From: Caldilineaceae bacterium | GTDB taxonomy: Bacteria; Chloroflexota; Anaerolineae; Caldilineales; Caldilineaceae | Length of the DNA stretch: 64,000 bases | Assembly: GCA_020846635.1 (NCBI GenBank) | Contig: JADLDO010000027.1 | Span: forward strand, 142,693-206,692 | Direction of reading: 5' to 3' | Shown here: piece after piece, positions 8,934 through 19,849 of the stretch | Position numbering within the stretch: the first letter of the stretch is position 1 | Layout of the letters: each line of letters begins with the position of its first letter | Position numbers and translations under genes: made by a program | The notes under the pieces: generated by a model | The model's input: only the letters and a program-made list of their open reading frames with translations | What the model was told of the DNA's origin: nothing | Databases searched by the model: none

Positions 8934-8973
8934 CGCTTCGTACGAACACCATCGATGGTGTCCGTACGAAGCG
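8934..8973. terminator. long near-perfect hairpin
   Basis: CGCTTCGTACG at 8934-8944 pairs with 8963-8973, and the inner ACACCAT pairs with ATGGTGT, giving a stem of about 18-19 bp with one mismatch. Only a weak T stretch (TTTCATT) follows. It closes the 7349-8897 unit. Confidence 0.55.
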
Positions 8974-9115
8974 TTTCATTGAGTGTTCTGGTCGGTGGTA
9001 TCATGAGTGGAACTCGCAGCATTGAATTCGTCAAGCCGCTCGTATAGCTCAGACCACCCAGCACAGCACCTCCCCGTTTGTATGACTTCCCTCCATTTTC
9101 CGAACGCGTACACGT

Positions 9116-9121
9116 TATAAT
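9116..9121 (+). promoter_or_regulatory. -10 box TATAAT before aminotransferase
   Basis: TATAAT lies 37 bases before the ATG at 9159. The -35 region 17 bases upstream is poor (CCATTT), so this is a tentative promoter. Confidence 0.35.
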
Positions 9122-9158
9122 TGAGTTGTAGGTCGATCAAGTTCTGCCAGGGGCATCC

Positions 9159-10304
9159 ATGCACGAAAGGCCACATCTGTCGATGACTCAAGCGACCCTC
9201 GTGCCACATGGCACGCTCGATTACGCTGAATTACGATCCCTCAGCTTGCGTCCCGAAGATCTGACGATCTTCTCGTCGAATGTCAACCCCTATGGCCCGC
9301 CCCCCACAACCTTAACCGCCCTGCGCGAAGCCATCACCCATGAGACTGTGGCGCAATATCCTGACCGCTTGAGCCTCGAATTGCGCGACCTGCTGGCAGC
9401 ACACCATGACCTCTCCGCTGACTCCATCTTAGTGGGCAACGGCACTGCTGACATTCTCTGGCTCATCGGGCTGCTCCATTTGCAGAAGCGCCGCGTTGCC
9501 ATCCTCGGCCCTACCTTTGGCGAGTATCACAACGTTGCCCGGACTATGCAAGCTGAGATCATTGACCTTTGCCACCCCGGCTGGGTCGCCACCGCAACAG
9601 GCTACGCACCGGGAGCCACCAGCATGGAAGAGGTGGCAAGGTCGCTGCAAAAGAGCAGTCCCGATGTCGTCTTTGTCTGCAACCCCAACAATCCCACAGG
9701 TCACTATCTTGCACCCAACGACCTGGAGACACTTTACGCAGGCGCGCCCCATGCACTCTGGATCGCTGACGAAGCCTATGGCGAATTCATGCAAACACCT
9801 GCCACCACTGCGGATTGGATCAGACGTGGCAATTGGTTGGTCTTGCGCTCCATGACCAAAGATTTCGCGCTTGGAGGTCTGCGGCTAGGCTATCTGCTGG
9901 GTTCCCCAACCTTAGTCGGGCCACTACAAACCACCCAACCCCCGTGGAATGTCAATCTTCTCGCCCAAATCGCTGGAGCCGCCTCGCTGCGCGACGGCTT
10001 GGCATGGCGACGCCAAACACTGGCCGCCTTGCGCGAAGAAACCACTGCACTGCAAGCGGCCCTGCGCGACCAGGGCTATCAGCCCACCCCCACTACGGTC
10101 AACTACTTTCTTGTCCCTGTCTATTCTGCCTCTGAACTGCGCCGCGCCCTGCTTGCCCAACGCCTGGTCGTGCGCGACTGCACCTCTTTCGGCCTGCCTC
10201 ATTGCATCCGCATTGCCACCCAACGCCCAGAAGCCAACGCTCGCCTCCTAGACGCCATGCGCCCATTAGCCTCTGCCAGTGCCTTCCCAGCCTCCGGCAT
10301 ATAA
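9159..10304 (+). CDS. PLP-dependent aminotransferase class I/II, HisC/CobD-like
   Basis: 381 residues. An AGGGG site precedes ATG 9159; MTQATLV at 9183 is an alternative start. Fold-type I aminotransferase features are in order: NVNPYGPP (41-48), CNPNNPTG (174-181), IADEAYGEF (202-210) binding the pyridine nitrogen, SMTKDFALGG with the Schiff-base lysine K234, and R242 in GLRLGY. The set is that of histidinol-phosphate aminotransferase or threonine-phosphate decarboxylase (CobD). No his or cob genes are nearby to decide. Confidence 0.8.
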   Translation: MHERPHLSMTQATLVPHGTLDYAELRSLSLRPEDLTIFSSNVNPYGPPPTTLTALREAITHETVAQYPDRLSLELRDLLAAHHDLSADSILVGNGTADILWLIGLLHLQKRRVAILGPTFGEYHNVARTMQAEIIDLCHPGWVATATGYAPGATSMEEVARSLQKSSPDVVFVCNPNNPTGHYLAPNDLETLYAGAPHALWIADEAYGEFMQTPATTADWIRRGNWLVLRSMTKDFALGGLRLGYLLGSPTLVGPLQTTQPPWNVNLLAQIAGAASLRDGLAWRRQTLAALREETTALQAALRDQGYQPTPTTVNYFLVPVYSASELRRALLAQRLVVRDCTSFGLPHCIRIATQRPEANARLLDAMRPLASASAFPASGI

Positions 10305-10311
10305 GCCCAAT

Positions 10312-10338
10312 AAAAAACAGCAGATGCCTTGCATCTGC
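10312..10338 (-). terminator. terminator of the pst-phoU operon
   Basis: GCAGATGC (10320-10327) pairs with GCATCTGC (10331-10338). On the minus strand it runs into six T residues. It lies about 125 bases beyond the phoU stop and only 8 bases beyond the aminotransferase stop, so it may also help end the convergent gene. Confidence 0.75.
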
Positions 10339-10464
10339 CGTTATCACCCACCTTGCCATCTCCCTGCCCGCGCCCAATGGGCTCCCCGCTTCCGGCGAAG
10401 GTTTTCCCATTTGGATGCATCAAGCGTCGGAAAGGTGATAGCGCGGCTATCACCCTGCGATCTC

Positions 10465-11148
10465 TTAATTCAAGCCACTCAAGTACGGCTCTTGGTTATC
10501 GAATTCCACAAACTCGCCCGTAACAGTATAGACGACCCGTTCACAGATATTCGTCACACGGTCGCCGGCGCGCTCCAAATTATGCGCCACCCAGGAAAGA
10601 TAGTTGGCATGGTCGATGATGGTTGGATTTTTGAGAATCAGGTCGATCAAATGGCGATTCACATTATTGTAGAGTTCATCGAGTATGTCATCTTCTTGTG
10701 GAATGGCGCGAGCCGCCTGAACATCCTGGTTGACAAACGCGTCCAAGGAGCGTCCCAACACATCCAACACCTGATCACACATGCGCGGAATATCGATCAA
10801 CGGCTTGACAAAGGGCTCGGAGCCCATCATCAAATTGATCTTGCTGATGCCTTTGGCATAGTCACCGATGCGTTCCAACTCGCCGGAAATCTCCAAAATC
10901 GCGGCCAGCAGCCGCAGATCACCGGCAAGCGGCTGCTGCATAGCAATCAAACTCAAACAATCGTCCTCAATTGCATAGCGGCGACGGTTGATTTCTCGAT
11001 CACCGGCAATAATGCCTTTTGCCGCCTCCAGATCGCGTGCAACCAGCGCAGCCACAGAGTCTGCCAATGCCTGCCGCACCATGCTCCCCATCAGCAATAC
11101 TTCATCTTGTAAACGTTGCAACTCGCGATTAAATTGTACTCGTATCAT
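10465..11148 (-). CDS. phoU: phosphate transport system regulator PhoU
   Basis: 227 residues from ATG 11148 (MIRVQFNRELQRLQDEVLLMG), with GGAAG upstream. It has two PhoU helical-bundle repeats, each with the conserved acidic metal-binding helix (EISGELERIGDYAKG near residue 85 and LERAGDRVTNICE near 190). PhoU acts in the cytoplasm between the Pst transporter and the PhoR kinase, damping signalling when phosphate is plentiful. It is the last gene of the operon, 54 bases after pstB. Confidence 0.95.
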   Translation of the reverse strand: MIRVQFNRELQRLQDEVLLMGSMVRQALADSVAALVARDLEAAKGIIAGDREINRRRYAIEDDCLSLIAMQQPLAGDLRLLAAILEISGELERIGDYAKGISKINLMMGSEPFVKPLIDIPRMCDQVLDVLGRSLDAFVNQDVQAARAIPQEDDILDELYNNVNRHLIDLILKNPTIIDHANYLSWVAHNLERAGDRVTNICERVVYTVTGEFVEFDNQEPYLSGLN

Positions 11149-11202
11149 CTTGCGGCTTCCGTTCCTATTAGGCACTTCCGGCAGAGGTTTGCAGCCAGTT
11201 CA

Positions 11203-12099
11203 TTATCCAAAACGCCCGGTAATATAACTTTCAGTCTGTGGGTGTTTGGGCTTGGTGAAAATATCTTTGGTCACGCCATACTCCATCAAATGGCCTGCGC
11301 GGTGATCATCGACCATAAAGAAAGCCGTATAGTCAGAAACACGCGCCGCCTGCTGCATGTTATGGGTGACAATAATAATTGTATAATTCTCTACCAACTC
11401 ATGCATCAGGTCTTCGATCTTGAGGGTCGCAATCGGGTCAAGCGCCGAGCAAGGTTCATCCATCAAAATGGTATCCGGCTTTACGGCAATGGTGCGCGCA
11501 ATACAGAGCCGCTGCTGCTGGCCGCCCGACAAACCCAGTGCGCTCTGATGCAGTTTGTCCTTCACCTCATCCCACAAGGCCGCACCGCGCAGCGCATCTT
11601 CGACCAGTTCATCCATGTTACCACGGAAACCATTGATCTTTGCGCCCCAGGCAATATTATCATAGATGCTCTTGGGAAAGGGATTGGGTTTCTGAAAGAC
11701 CATCCCAATATGGCGGCGCACTTGCACCGGGTCCACCATGTCGGTATAGATATTTTGACCGTTAAAAAGAACCTGCCCTTCAACACGGGCACTGGGAATC
11801 AGGTCGTTCATCCGGTTGAAACAGCGCAACACGGTACTCTTGCCGCATCCCGAGGGGCCGATCATCGCCGTAATCTTGTTCCGCTCAATCGACAAGTTCA
11901 CATCCCGTACGGCGTGAAAATCTCCATAGAAGATGTTTAGATCCCGTGTGGCAATGGCATACTCGGCTTCAGCATCAGCAAGCAACTCTGCTCCACGTTC
12001 CCCTTCCCGATTTGGCATCACTAATGATGGCAGCATTGGTGCATCCCCATTATTGGATGTTTGCCCTACTTCTGTAGACTTCCTATCAACTTTCAGCAT
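11203..12099 (-). CDS. pstB: phosphate ABC transporter ATP-binding protein PstB
   Basis: 298 residues. Walker A is GPSGCGKST, the Q-loop [10 protein letters not shown], signature LSGGQQQR and Walker [13 protein letters not shown], all diagnostic of PstB. An N-terminal extension of about 45 residues before [16 protein letters not shown] is longer than in most PstB proteins; starts further in cannot be excluded. ATG 12099 lies 3 bases after the pstA stop, indicating translational coupling. Confidence 0.97.
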   Translation of the reverse strand: MLKVDRKSTEVGQTSNNGDAPMLPSLVMPNREGERGAELLADAEAEYAIATRDLNIFYGDFHAVRDVNLSIERNKITAMIGPSGCGKSTVLRCFNRMNDLIPSARVEGQVLFNGQNIYTDMVDPVQVRRHIGMVFQKPNPFPKSIYDNIAWGAKINGFRGNMDELVEDALRGAALWDEVKDKLHQSALGLSGGQQQRLCIARTIAVKPDTILMDEPCSALDPIATLKIEDLMHELVENYTIIIVTHNMQQAARVSDYTAFFMVDDHRAGHLMEYGVTKDIFTKPKHPQTESYITGRFG

Positions 12100-12102
12100 C
12101 TT

Positions 12103-14229
12103 CTATGATCCCTGTCGACTAAAGCGATTACGCAGTATGACGGCTGTCGCATTCAGCGAGAGCAGCATGATCAGCAGCACCAAGATGGCAGCCGCCGCCA
12201 GGTTACGGAACTCGGCTTGCGGGCGCGATGTCCACTGATAAATTTGGATCGGCAGCGTCGTAAACTTGGAAAATGGCCCATCCGGGTCTACGACAATAAA
12301 GGTGGATGCCCCAATCACGACCAGCGGCGCAGTCTCACCAATCGCCCGCGAGATAGCCAAGATCGTGCCTGTCAGAATCCCAGGCAGCGCCCCCGGCAAG
12401 ACATGGTTCCACACAGTTTGCCACTTGGTCGCGCCCAGCCCATAGCTTGCCTGACGCAGCGAGGCGGGCACAGCACGAATGGCCTCGCGCGCGTTGATGA
12501 TGAGCAAAGGCAGGATGAGCAAACCGAGTGTCAGACCCGCTGCCAGAATCGTGCGCCCATTGGCGGTCGTTGGATCCCCAACGCCAAAGAGGCTGCCGCT
12601 AGTCAATGGCTCCAGCGCGCGCACAAAGATCGCCAACCCCAACATGCCATAGATGATCGAAGGTACGCCCGCCAGATTGTTGATGTTGGTTTCAACCAGC
12701 CGGTTGAAACGATTGTCCTCGGCATATTCTTCCAAATAAACCGCCGCCCCCACGCCGATCGGCAGTGAAAAGAGAATGGTAATGAGAATCACCCAAAGCG
12801 AACCAAAAATGGCGGTACGCACCCCGGCAAATTCCGGCTGTGAGGATTGCGGAGATGTGATAAAGTCACCCGTCAACCAACTACGAAACGTCAGTTCCGC
12901 ATTCGGCACAGCCGCAACTTCGCTTTCAATCTCACTACGCCGCAAGAGCGAATCTGAAAGAGACCACGATTTGGCGATCTTTGCTTCAACAACTCGTTCC
13001 ACCACCAACTCATAAACGTTCGCTTGCGATCGCTCTGCAAAGGGTTGGTCATGCTCAAGCCGTCGCATCAGACCCGCCGAGACATGATCCTGCAAAATGC
13101 CGGTCAATGTCTCTTTGGACAAATCGTAGAGCTCCGCCGGCAGCACAGTTTCTACAAAGAAATTCAAAGTTCCACTTGTTGCACCGGGTGTATAGCGCAC
13201 AATGGCTTCACTCGGCCAACTTGGGTCCACGTCCGACCATTGTTCTGCCGTCGTAAAGAGCTGCGCCAATTGCTCCTGCGTGACATTCTGCAAGAAACTG
13301 TTTTCCTGGCTGACGACAATCGCCAAAGCATCGTTGCCCACACGAAATTCGAGTGGCGTGCGGCGCGACTTACGACAGGCCTCGGTTTCAGCGCGGCTGA
13401 TCGCCCGGCTGGCGTTGACAATCTCCACATTCCCCCGGCTGCAAAACTCCGCCAGCCCCACTTGCGTGCTGGTCGATTCGACATCGACTTCCCCCGCAAA
13501 ACCACTGGCGATAAACTCATTCGCCATACGCTCTGTCAGTGGGTAGAGCGTCGAACTACCTGCCACCATAATGTCACCTGGGGCAACATCACCCACCGCA
13601 CTTTCCGGCTCTTGGCCCACAGCACCTTTCAACGCTGTCAAATTCGCCTCAAGCGCTGCGCTCGCCGCGGGGAAATATCCCTCCTCTTCAAGTACATCGT
13701 TGACATGCTCAATGTAATAGCGCAGAAAACTCGCTGCCTGTGGATTCTCTTGCAGAACAGATGCCGCGCTATACAAAAAGAGGGGACGTGCCAGCGGATA
13801 CTCGCCGCTCTCTACGCTGGCGGCGCCAGGCTCCACCCCCTCCACAGCCACAGCGCGCAGCGTGTCGCTGTGCCTTTGTGCATAGGCATACCATAAGAAG
13901 CCGATGGCATTGGGATCAGCTGCAACACTGGCAGCCAAACTTTCAGCATCTTCACTCGTCGTCAAATTTGGAGTATTCAGCAGTAACTCTTCTTGCGCCG
14001 ATTGGACAATGACCTCTGGATCAATCTCATTTTGGATCATGACAAAGCCAAACGCGCTGTTGATCACGTTATAAAGCAGCGCAACCAAAGCAATGATGCC
14101 GATCAGGGTCGAGGCCATAAAGATGACGGCCCAAAATGCGCCCGTACGTTGGCGAGCAACCACCTGCTGGTGCCCGGCTGCGCCCTCTGGATAGTCCGCT
14201 CCATTCCCTGTTGAATTCGGAAGCGCCAT
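12103..14229 (-). CDS. pstA: phosphate permease PstA with an inserted, circularly permuted PstS-like domain
   Basis: 708 residues against about 280-300 for ordinary PstA. TM1 is at about 32-58. Residues 84-205 match the C-terminal half of the local PstS ([17 protein letters not shown] matches [32 protein letters not shown] matches VDAGYFPASADALNG). Residues 217-380 match the N-terminal half ([46 protein letters not shown]-like [15 protein letters not shown]). The two halves are therefore in reversed order. The permease core with TM helices and the EAA-like loop ([27 protein letters not shown]) begins near 468. Start ATG 14229 overlaps the pstC stop by one base. Together with PstC it forms the membrane channel. 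Confidence 0.95.
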   Translation of the reverse strand: MALPNSTGNGADYPEGAAGHQQVVARQRTGAFWAVIFMASTLIGIIALVALLYNVINSAFGFVMIQNEIDPEVIVQSAQEELLLNTPNLTTSEDAESLAASVAADPNAIGFLWYAYAQRHSDTLRAVAVEGVEPGAASVESGEYPLARPLFLYSAASVLQENPQAASFLRYYIEHVNDVLEEEGYFPAASAALEANLTALKGAVGQEPESAVGDVAPGDIMVAGSSTLYPLTERMANEFIASGFAGEVDVESTSTQVGLAEFCSRGNVEIVNASRAISRAETEACRKSRRTPLEFRVGNDALAIVVSQENSFLQNVTQEQLAQLFTTAEQWSDVDPSWPSEAIVRYTPGATSGTLNFFVETVLPAELYDLSKETLTGILQDHVSAGLMRRLEHDQPFAERSQANVYELVVERVVEAKIAKSWSLSDSLLRRSEIESEVAAVPNAELTFRSWLTGDFITSPQSSQPEFAGVRTAIFGSLWVILITILFSLPIGVGAAVYLEEYAEDNRFNRLVETNINNLAGVPSIIYGMLGLAIFVRALEPLTSGSLFGVGDPTTANGRTILAAGLTLGLLILPLLIINAREAIRAVPASLRQASYGLGATKWQTVWNHVLPGALPGILTGTILAISRAIGETAPLVVIGASTFIVVDPDGPFSKFTTLPIQIYQWTSRPQAEFRNLAAAAILVLLIMLLSLNATAVILRNRFSRQGS

Positions 14230-15257
14230 CAGTCATACTCCTCACGGAAGCGGTTCACCAGCCACCGGCTCAAAATATTAAGTGACAGGGTCATCAAAAA
14301 GAGGACAAGCCCGATGGCAAAGAGGCTTGCATAGTCCACTGAGTCATAGCTGAGGTCGCCACCGCTAATGCGAACAATGTGGCCGGTCATCGTCTCCGCC
14401 GCTCGAAATGGGTTGAGGATGGCTAACCCGTCGAGCGCCTCGTCCCAGCTATTGAAATTACGCGGCCCCGCGCCTGCCGCCAACGCCACGACCATCGTCT
14501 CACCCACGGCACGCGAAATGGCGACAATAAAGGCGGCTGCAATCCCAGAGAGCGCGCCCGGCACAACAATCGTGACTGCCGTCTCCAACTTAGTTGCGCC
14601 CAACCCATAGGCTGCCTCACGCAGCGACCTCGGCACTGCGCGCAGCGCATCCTCAGCCATCGAAGTCACCAACGGCAAAATCAGAATACCAATGACCAAC
14701 CCTGCTGAGGCTGTGTTGTAAATCTCAATCGTATTTTGCCCAAAGATCGAGCGCAGCAGCGGTGTCATAAAGGTCAAGGCAAAGTAGCCATAGACAACCG
14801 TCGGCACACCCGCCAACACCTCCAACACCGGCTTGAGTGTGCTGCGCGCCCGCGGGGACGCATATTCACTCAAATAGATGGCAATCATCAGCCCAATCGG
14901 CAGCGCCACCAACATCGCGATCAAACTGGTCATCAACGTGGCAAAGACCAAAGGCCAGATGCCAAACTCGCCAATCGCCGGTTGCCACTTCACCTTGCTG
15001 ATAAAATCCACTACCGTAACTTCTGGAAGGCGAAAAAAGAGCAAAGCCTCTTGCCCTAACACATAGACAATCCCAACCGTTGTCAGCACCGAGATCAGGC
15101 CACAAAGCGCAAGAAACGTCTGGATTACAGATTCGCCGGTGCGTCTGCGTTTACGCAGGTCAAGCGCACGCGGAACCGCCCCCCTGGGCGTTTGTAGCAA
15201 CGATGATCTGGATGATGACTGCAACGTTGTGGTGGGTAGTTCGCTCCGCATACCCAT
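14229..15257 (-). CDS. pstC: phosphate ABC transporter permease PstC
   Basis: 342 residues with about six membrane helices. The permease signature [22 protein letters not shown] lies near residues 213-235. A basic N-terminal extension of about 40 residues precedes the first helix (45-68). MGM at the start leaves two possible ATGs. It follows pstS after a stem-loop and overlaps pstA. Confidence 0.95.
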   Translation of the reverse strand: MGMRSELPTTTLQSSSRSSLLQTPRGAVPRALDLRKRRRTGESVIQTFLALCGLISVLTTVGIVYVLGQEALLFFRLPEVTVVDFISKVKWQPAIGEFGIWPLVFATLMTSLIAMLVALPIGLMIAIYLSEYASPRARSTLKPVLEVLAGVPTVVYGYFALTFMTPLLRSIFGQNTIEIYNTASAGLVIGILILPLVTSMAEDALRAVPRSLREAAYGLGATKLETAVTIVVPGALSGIAAAFIVAISRAVGETMVVALAAGAGPRNFNSWDEALDGLAILNPFRAAETMTGHIVRISGGDLSYDSVDYASLFAIGLVLFLMTLSLNILSRWLVNRFREEYD

Positions 15258-15321
15258 TCTCCTCCGCGACTCCTCAACCGTCTCTCAAGCACACCTCAAC
15301 CCATCCGCGCATGAAACAGGA

Positions 15322-15357
15322 CAATGGGGAGTGGAAATATAGACCCACTCCCCATTG
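15322..15357 (-). ncRNA. stem-loop between pstS and pstC
   Basis: A perfect 13-bp stem (15322-15334 with 15345-15357) has a 10-base loop. There is no T-run on the minus strand, so it is not a terminator. Stem-loops placed after the binding-protein gene of ABC operons are known to stabilise the upstream mRNA and raise binding-protein yield; that role is inferred here. Confidence 0.65.
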
Positions 15358-15404
15358 CCATCCTGCTAACGCGGACGGGTGACTCTCCAGTAGAAGAAGT
15401 CTAC

Positions 15405-16460
15405 TTATTGAGCCACAGCGTCCAACAAGCTTTGCTTGGCACCATTCAGCGCGTCGGCGCTCGCCGGGAAGTAACCGGCATCAACCACTTCCTCATTCAC
15501 GAAGGAGAGATAGAAGTTGACGAAAGCCGCCACCTGGGGCTTTTCCTTCAACACTGTTGCATCGGAGTAAATGAAGAGCGGGCGGGCCAGCGGATAGGTG
15601 CCGTTGTCCACGTTTTCGGCACCTGCTTCTACGCCATTAATGTTCAAGATCGTTAAGCGATCGGCATTTTCCTCATAGTAGGCATAGCCAAAGTAGCCGA
15701 TGGCATTGACATCACCTTCCACACCCTGCACCAGGACATTGTCATCCTCACTCAACTGGAGGTTGGCGGCATCCAACAGCTTGGCTTCACCCTCATCACC
15801 AAAACTCTCGTCCATAACGGCCTCGACAAAGTAGTCGAAGGTGCCGCTGTCTGTGCCTGGGCTAAAGCGCAGGATTGGCTCGGCGGGCCAGCTTGGGTCC
15901 ACATCACTCCAGTTGGTCGCATCAGCCGAGAAAATCATCGCTAGTTGCTCTAGGGTGACATCGGTTAAGAACTCGTTGGCGGGGTTGATCACAACAGCCA
16001 GCGCATCAGTGCCCACGCGGAACTCAATCGGTGTGCGGTTGATGGCGGCGCAGTTTGCGGTCTCTTTCTCATTGATGGGACGGCTCGCATTGGCAATATC
16101 GCTCTCACCTGCCACACAGAAACGCTCGAAACCGCCACCTGTCCCCACGCTGTCAATGGTGATGTTGCCGCTGTATCCCTCATCGGTAAAGCGCTCGGCC
16201 ATCGCCTCGCTCAAGGGATAGACGGTCGAGCTGCCCGCGCTGATGATGTCGCCGGTCACTTCTAGCGGATTCACTTCCGGCAGAACGACCTCGCCACCCT
16301 CTGCCACTGGGGCTTCTTCCACAGCAGGCGCTTCCCCGGCAGGAGCTTCTGTGGCCTGCGCTTCGGCGGCAGGGGCCTCGGCAGCGGGCGCGGCACTTTG
16401 GCTACAAGCGGCCAACACCAGGACCAGGGACAAAAGCAGAATACCTATCACTCGTTGCAT
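15405..16460 (-). CDS. pstS: phosphate-binding lipoprotein PstS
   Basis: 351 residues from ATG 16460 (MQRVIGILL), with a GGAG site eight bases upstream. A lipoprotein signal ends in LVLAAC. A low-complexity Ala/Glu/Pro linker follows, then the PBP-like phosphate-binding domain with ISAGSSTVYPLSEAMA and FRVGTDALAVV. It captures phosphate outside the membrane and delivers it to PstCA. Start and regulation: four 11-bp-spaced PHO-box-like repeats lie 150 bases upstream. Confidence 0.95.
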   Translation of the reverse strand: MQRVIGILLLSLVLVLAACSQSAAPAAEAPAAEAQATEAPAGEAPAVEEAPVAEGGEVVLPEVNPLEVTGDIISAGSSTVYPLSEAMAERFTDEGYSGNITIDSVGTGGGFERFCVAGESDIANASRPINEKETANCAAINRTPIEFRVGTDALAVVINPANEFLTDVTLEQLAMIFSADATNWSDVDPSWPAEPILRFSPGTDSGTFDYFVEAVMDESFGDEGEAKLLDAANLQLSEDDNVLVQGVEGDVNAIGYFGYAYYEENADRLTILNINGVEAGAENVDNGTYPLARPLFIYSDATVLKEKPQVAAFVNFYLSFVNEEVVDAGYFPASADALNGAKQSLLDAVAQ

Positions 16461-16607
16461 CTTTGATCTCCTCAACTCTTCAATCGACCTTTTGATTTCG
16501 AATTCTTTGCATAATCTTCAGCAGCCATCCAGCGTTCAATCTGGTTTTCGGCTTCAACCTACATCAGCAGATTAGCTTGAACGAATTAACAAACAGGATC
16601 TCTATAG

Positions 16608-16646
16608 GTCAACGATGAGTTAAGCGATCGTAAACAGTTCATTAAC
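16608..16646 (-). promoter_or_regulatory. PHO-box-like array upstream of pstS
   Basis: Read on the minus strand, GTTAAT (from 16646), GTTTAC (16635), CTTAAC (16624) and GTTGAC (16613) recur every 11 bases exactly. That period and the GTTAAC-like core are the hallmark of PhoB/PhoP tandem binding sites. The regulator encoded at 18936-19727 is the obvious ligand. Confidence 0.7.
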
Positions 16647-16671
16647 GCCTTATCCACATATCATCCATACA

Positions 16672-18579
16672 TCACCCATGCCTTGTCGGGTTCCATGTGG
16701 CCGAACCTTTCAATGCGGAATCATTCGCATCAGTTGGCAGCGTTGGAGGAACCACCGGGGAAGCGCTTGTGTCGCTGCTTTCTTCGGTCGAACCCTCCAT
16801 TTCAATCTCCGGTTCGGCGCGCGGCAGGCTGAAATAGAAGGTGCTGCCCTTGCCTTCCTGGCTCACCGCCCAAATGCTGCCGCCATGCGCCTGGACAATA
16901 TGCTTGGCAATCGCCAATCCTAAGCCTGTGCCCCCCACGGCGCGGGAGCGATCCGCCTTGTAGAACCGTTCAAAGATACGCGTGATATCTTGCGGCGCAA
17001 TGCCACTCCCGGTATCTGCCACGGACACGGTGACATGGGTCGCGTCCGTCGTGGCGCTCACAGTAATTGCCCCCTGGGCAGGAGTGAATTTAATGGCGTT
17101 ATGCACGATATTGGTCACAACCTGATGAATTCTCCCTGCATCCACCAAAACCAGTGGCAGATCGCGCGGCACGTCAATTTCGAGCGAAAGCTGACCTCGT
17201 TCCGCCTGTGTACGCAAACGCTCAACCGCAGGCACGATGGCAGCATGGGGCAAAACGGGGTTCAAACGCAGAGGAACCTGCCCAGACTCAATGCGTGACA
17301 ATTCCAGCAGTTCTTCCACCATCTGGGTCAACGAATCGACCTCGATCTCCATGCGATCCAAGAAGCGGGTCGCCGCGGGCGGATCGTCCAACGCGCTGTC
17401 GCGCAGCGTCTCGGTCAGGGCGCGCAGCGAAGCCAGCGGCGTACGCAGCTCATGCGAGATATTGCTGATGAAATCCTGGCGCACCGTCTGTAATCGCCGC
17501 ACCTGCGTCAGATCCTGCATGATCACCAAATAGCCACGCCCCGCTCGACGCAGAAAAGGCGTAACCACGACGCGCATAAACTGGGTCACGCCCAACTCAA
17601 TCGCCGCGACCTCCTCCTCGCCGCTTGCCACGCAGCGCTTCCACACCTCGGCAATACGATGGTCGCGCACCGCTTGCACAAAGGATCGATTCATGGCTTT
17701 CTCGACAGTGGTATTCAAGATGCGCGCACCGGCTGGGTTAATCAGCTTGACCACACCATTCCGGTTCAAGATGAGCACCCCATCGGTCATCACATGCATG
17801 ACCGTGTTGAGCCGATCCTTCTCGCGCACGCGCTTTTTCATCTGGCTTTGGAGCTTCGCGGCCATGCGATTAAAGGCCTGCGCCAGCGCACCCAATTCGC
17901 CATGCTGCAACGAAAGAATACGCGCATCCAAATCGCCCGCCGTAATCCGCTCAACGACCTGTGTCAGCCGCCGCACCCCAAAGGAGAGATATTCGGTCAG
18001 GCTAATGGCAAGCAACAACAGCAGCAGCGTCGCCACCAGCGCCACCAAGACAAGGGCGCGATTGAATTCGGCAAGGTCTGCCTGAAGCTGCTCTTGCGAG
18101 AACTCAAAATGGAGAACGCCAACCAGCACACCCGCTTCACTCACAGGGAGCGCCACAAAGGTCCCCTGTGCGCCGCCGGTTGTCTGCCGTATAGTCGTCC
18201 CTTCACGCCGGTTGATCGCAGCCCGCACCTCCGGCAGATTTTGCCAATCTACACTGCCCATGCCCACCCCATCCGCACTCGCGTCCGCATGAGATTGTGT
18301 GATGAATTCGCCCTGCGGCGTGAGCGCCGTTACCCGCGCATCCAACAGGCTGGAGAGCAGTACGAGTTGGGGCTGGAGCGCTTGCGGCCCTGCCAGCCAA
18401 CTGCGCGCAACTTGGTCACTAGACGCAGCCGCCCGCGCCTGACGCATCACGTTGCGCTCATAGGCAGCATACTCAGACCCGCGCATCTGCAACGATAACC
18501 AGAACGCAGTACCCGCCAGTATCAAAATAATGACCAATGCCGCTCCATGTGCGAGCCGCCAGCGCCACCGACCGATCAT
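16672..18579 (-). CDS. phoR: PhoR-like sensor histidine kinase
   Basis: 635 residues from ATG 18579 ([12 protein letters not shown]), preferred over the upstream start at 18651 because of the GGTGGAAG site. Two membrane helices (about 12-30 and 176-196) flank an extracytoplasmic sensor region of about 145 residues. HAMP, a PAS domain (near 255-360), HisKA with [12 protein letters not shown] (H376) and a HATPase_c domain (N, G1 DTGSGI, G2 GTGLGLAI) follow. It phosphorylates the response regulator in response to Pst/PhoU status. A C-terminal Glu/Ser/Thr tail is not conserved in the family. Confidence 0.93.
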   Translation of the reverse strand: MIGRWRWRLAHGAALVIILILAGTAFWLSLQMRGSEYAAYERNVMRQARAAASSDQVARSWLAGPQALQPQLVLLSSLLDARVTALTPQGEFITQSHADASADGVGMGSVDWQNLPEVRAAINRREGTTIRQTTGGAQGTFVALPVSEAGVLVGVLHFEFSQEQLQADLAEFNRALVLVALVATLLLLLLAISLTEYLSFGVRRLTQVVERITAGDLDARILSLQHGELGALAQAFNRMAAKLQSQMKKRVREKDRLNTVMHVMTDGVLILNRNGVVKLINPAGARILNTTVEKAMNRSFVQAVRDHRIAEVWKRCVASGEEEVAAIELGVTQFMRVVVTPFLRRAGRGYLVIMQDLTQVRRLQTVRQDFISNISHELRTPLASLRALTETLRDSALDDPPAATRFLDRMEIEVDSLTQMVEELLELSRIESGQVPLRLNPVLPHAAIVPAVERLRTQAERGQLSLEIDVPRDLPLVLVDAGRIHQVVTNIVHNAIKFTPAQGAITVSATTDATHVTVSVADTGSGIAPQDITRIFERFYKADRSRAVGGTGLGLAIAKHIVQAHGGSIWAVSQEGKGSTFYFSLPRAEPEIEMEGSTEESSDTSASPVVPPTLPTDANDSALKGSATWNPTRHG

Positions 18580-18747
18580 TGTCTTCCACCCCTGTGAGAA
18601 TGAGTCACGATACCCTACCTTTGCTTGGTCTCCCCACGCATATACCCACACAATTCAGTTATGATAGGATTCTGTTACGATAGGATACCTCAGTACCCCA
18701 ACAGCAGGAGAGAGGAGCCAACAACCTGCCTATTTTAGACTCTGCAA

Positions 18748-18809
18748 ATTAACGAACCACTCGCGTAACCTTTAACACCTCGTCCTTTCAACATTAACAA
18801 AGCGTTAAC
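18748..18809 (-). promoter_or_regulatory. PHO-box-like repeats upstream of phoR
   Basis: On the minus strand GTTAAC starts at 18809, GTTAAT at 18798 (11 bases on) and GTTAAA at 18776 (22 on), with another GTTAAT at 18753. The same 11-base period is seen before pstS. It suggests that the kinase gene has its own PhoB-controlled promoter, separate from the regulator gene that ends behind a terminator. Confidence 0.6.
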
Positions 18810-18840
18810 ACTTCGAATGTTATGGTGTACCCGTTGTGGC

Positions 18841-18869
18841 AACAAAAACGCAGAGGGGTTTCCTCTGCG
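18841..18869 (-). terminator. terminator after response regulator gene
   Basis: CGCAGAGG (18849-18856) pairs with CCTCTGCG (18862-18869). On the minus strand TTTTTG follows. It separates the regulator transcript from phoR. Confidence 0.75.
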
Positions 18870-18935
18870 CCTGGCTGCCTGACCATTCATCCTTGATCTT
18901 GTCTCACGTGGTTTTTATCGTGCTAGCAATGCCCG

Positions 18936-19727
18936 CTACCCCTCAAACCGATAACCGATCCCGCGCACTGTTACAATGCGCGTGGGATTCGAAGGGTCTT
19001 CCTCTACCTTCTCGCGCAGCCAGCGCACATGCACATCGACTGTGCGGCTCCCCCCATCATAATCCCACCCCCACACCCGCTCCAGAATCAGATCACGGCT
19101 CATCACAATGCCGCGGTTGCGGGCAAGAAAGACTAACAGCTCAAACTCCTTAGGTTTCAGATGGAAAAGCTGCTGCTTATAGTACATCTCACGCCGGCCT
19201 AAATCGATCGTAAGATCGGGAAAGACCAGCCGTTCAACAGGCGACGTTTCATCAGCGGCAGCCTTTTCCTCGCTCGCAACCTCCTCACGCACCATACGCA
19301 CACGCCGCAAGAGCGCCTTCACGCGCGCCATCAATTCGCGCATGCTAAATGGCTTCGTGAGATAGTCGTCAGCGCCCACCTCCAACCCGACCACCTTATC
19401 CACTTCGTCTGCCCTCGCCGTGAGCATCAAGATCGGCGCGCTCATCTCCTGGCGTAAGATACGGCAGACCTCAAAACCATCCAGCGTAGGCAGCATCACA
19501 TCCAGAATTACCAGATCCGGTCGCTCCTTGCGCGCCAGATCGAGCGCCTTCGCGCCATCATTCGACACACTTACCTCATAGCCCTGGCGCGACAGGCTAT
19601 ACTCCAGCGTATCCAGCAATGAGGGCTCATCTTCAACCACCAGGACTTTTGGCCGTGAGTTGGTTTCGTTCCCTTTGGCTCGTTCCATCATCCCACCCCA
19701 TACTTTGTGCGGCACTTCGATCTTCAT
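18936..19727 (-). CDS. phoB: PhoB/PhoP-family response regulator
   Basis: 263 residues from ATG 19727, with GGAGG just upstream; a longer frame to 19778 has no better site. The receiver domain has VLVVEDE acidic residues, D76 (LVILDVMLP) as phosphoacceptor, and the T and K switch residues ([14 protein letters not shown]). After an acidic linker (residues about 145-163) comes an OmpR-type winged helix ending in GIGYRFEG. Pairing with PhoR and the Pst operon makes it the regulator of the phosphate regulon. Confidence 0.92.
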   Translation of the reverse strand: MKIEVPHKVWGGMMERAKGNETNSRPKVLVVEDEPSLLDTLEYSLSRQGYEVSVSNDGAKALDLARKERPDLVILDVMLPTLDGFEVCRILRQEMSAPILMLTARADEVDKVVGLEVGADDYLTKPFSMRELMARVKALLRRVRMVREEVASEEKAAADETSPVERLVFPDLTIDLGRREMYYKQQLFHLKPKEFELLVFLARNRGIVMSRDLILERVWGWDYDGGSRTVDVHVRWLREKVEEDPSNPTRIVTVRGIGYRFEG

Positions 19728-19849
19728 GACCCCTCCAAAGTCCACAGTCCTACCCTGCTCGAACAAATTGGCGCGCACTGTGTCCCTTGATTACAACCCA
19801 CATCATGCCAAATCACCATCTACCTGTCGATTTTGGCAGGTGCTAGGCA

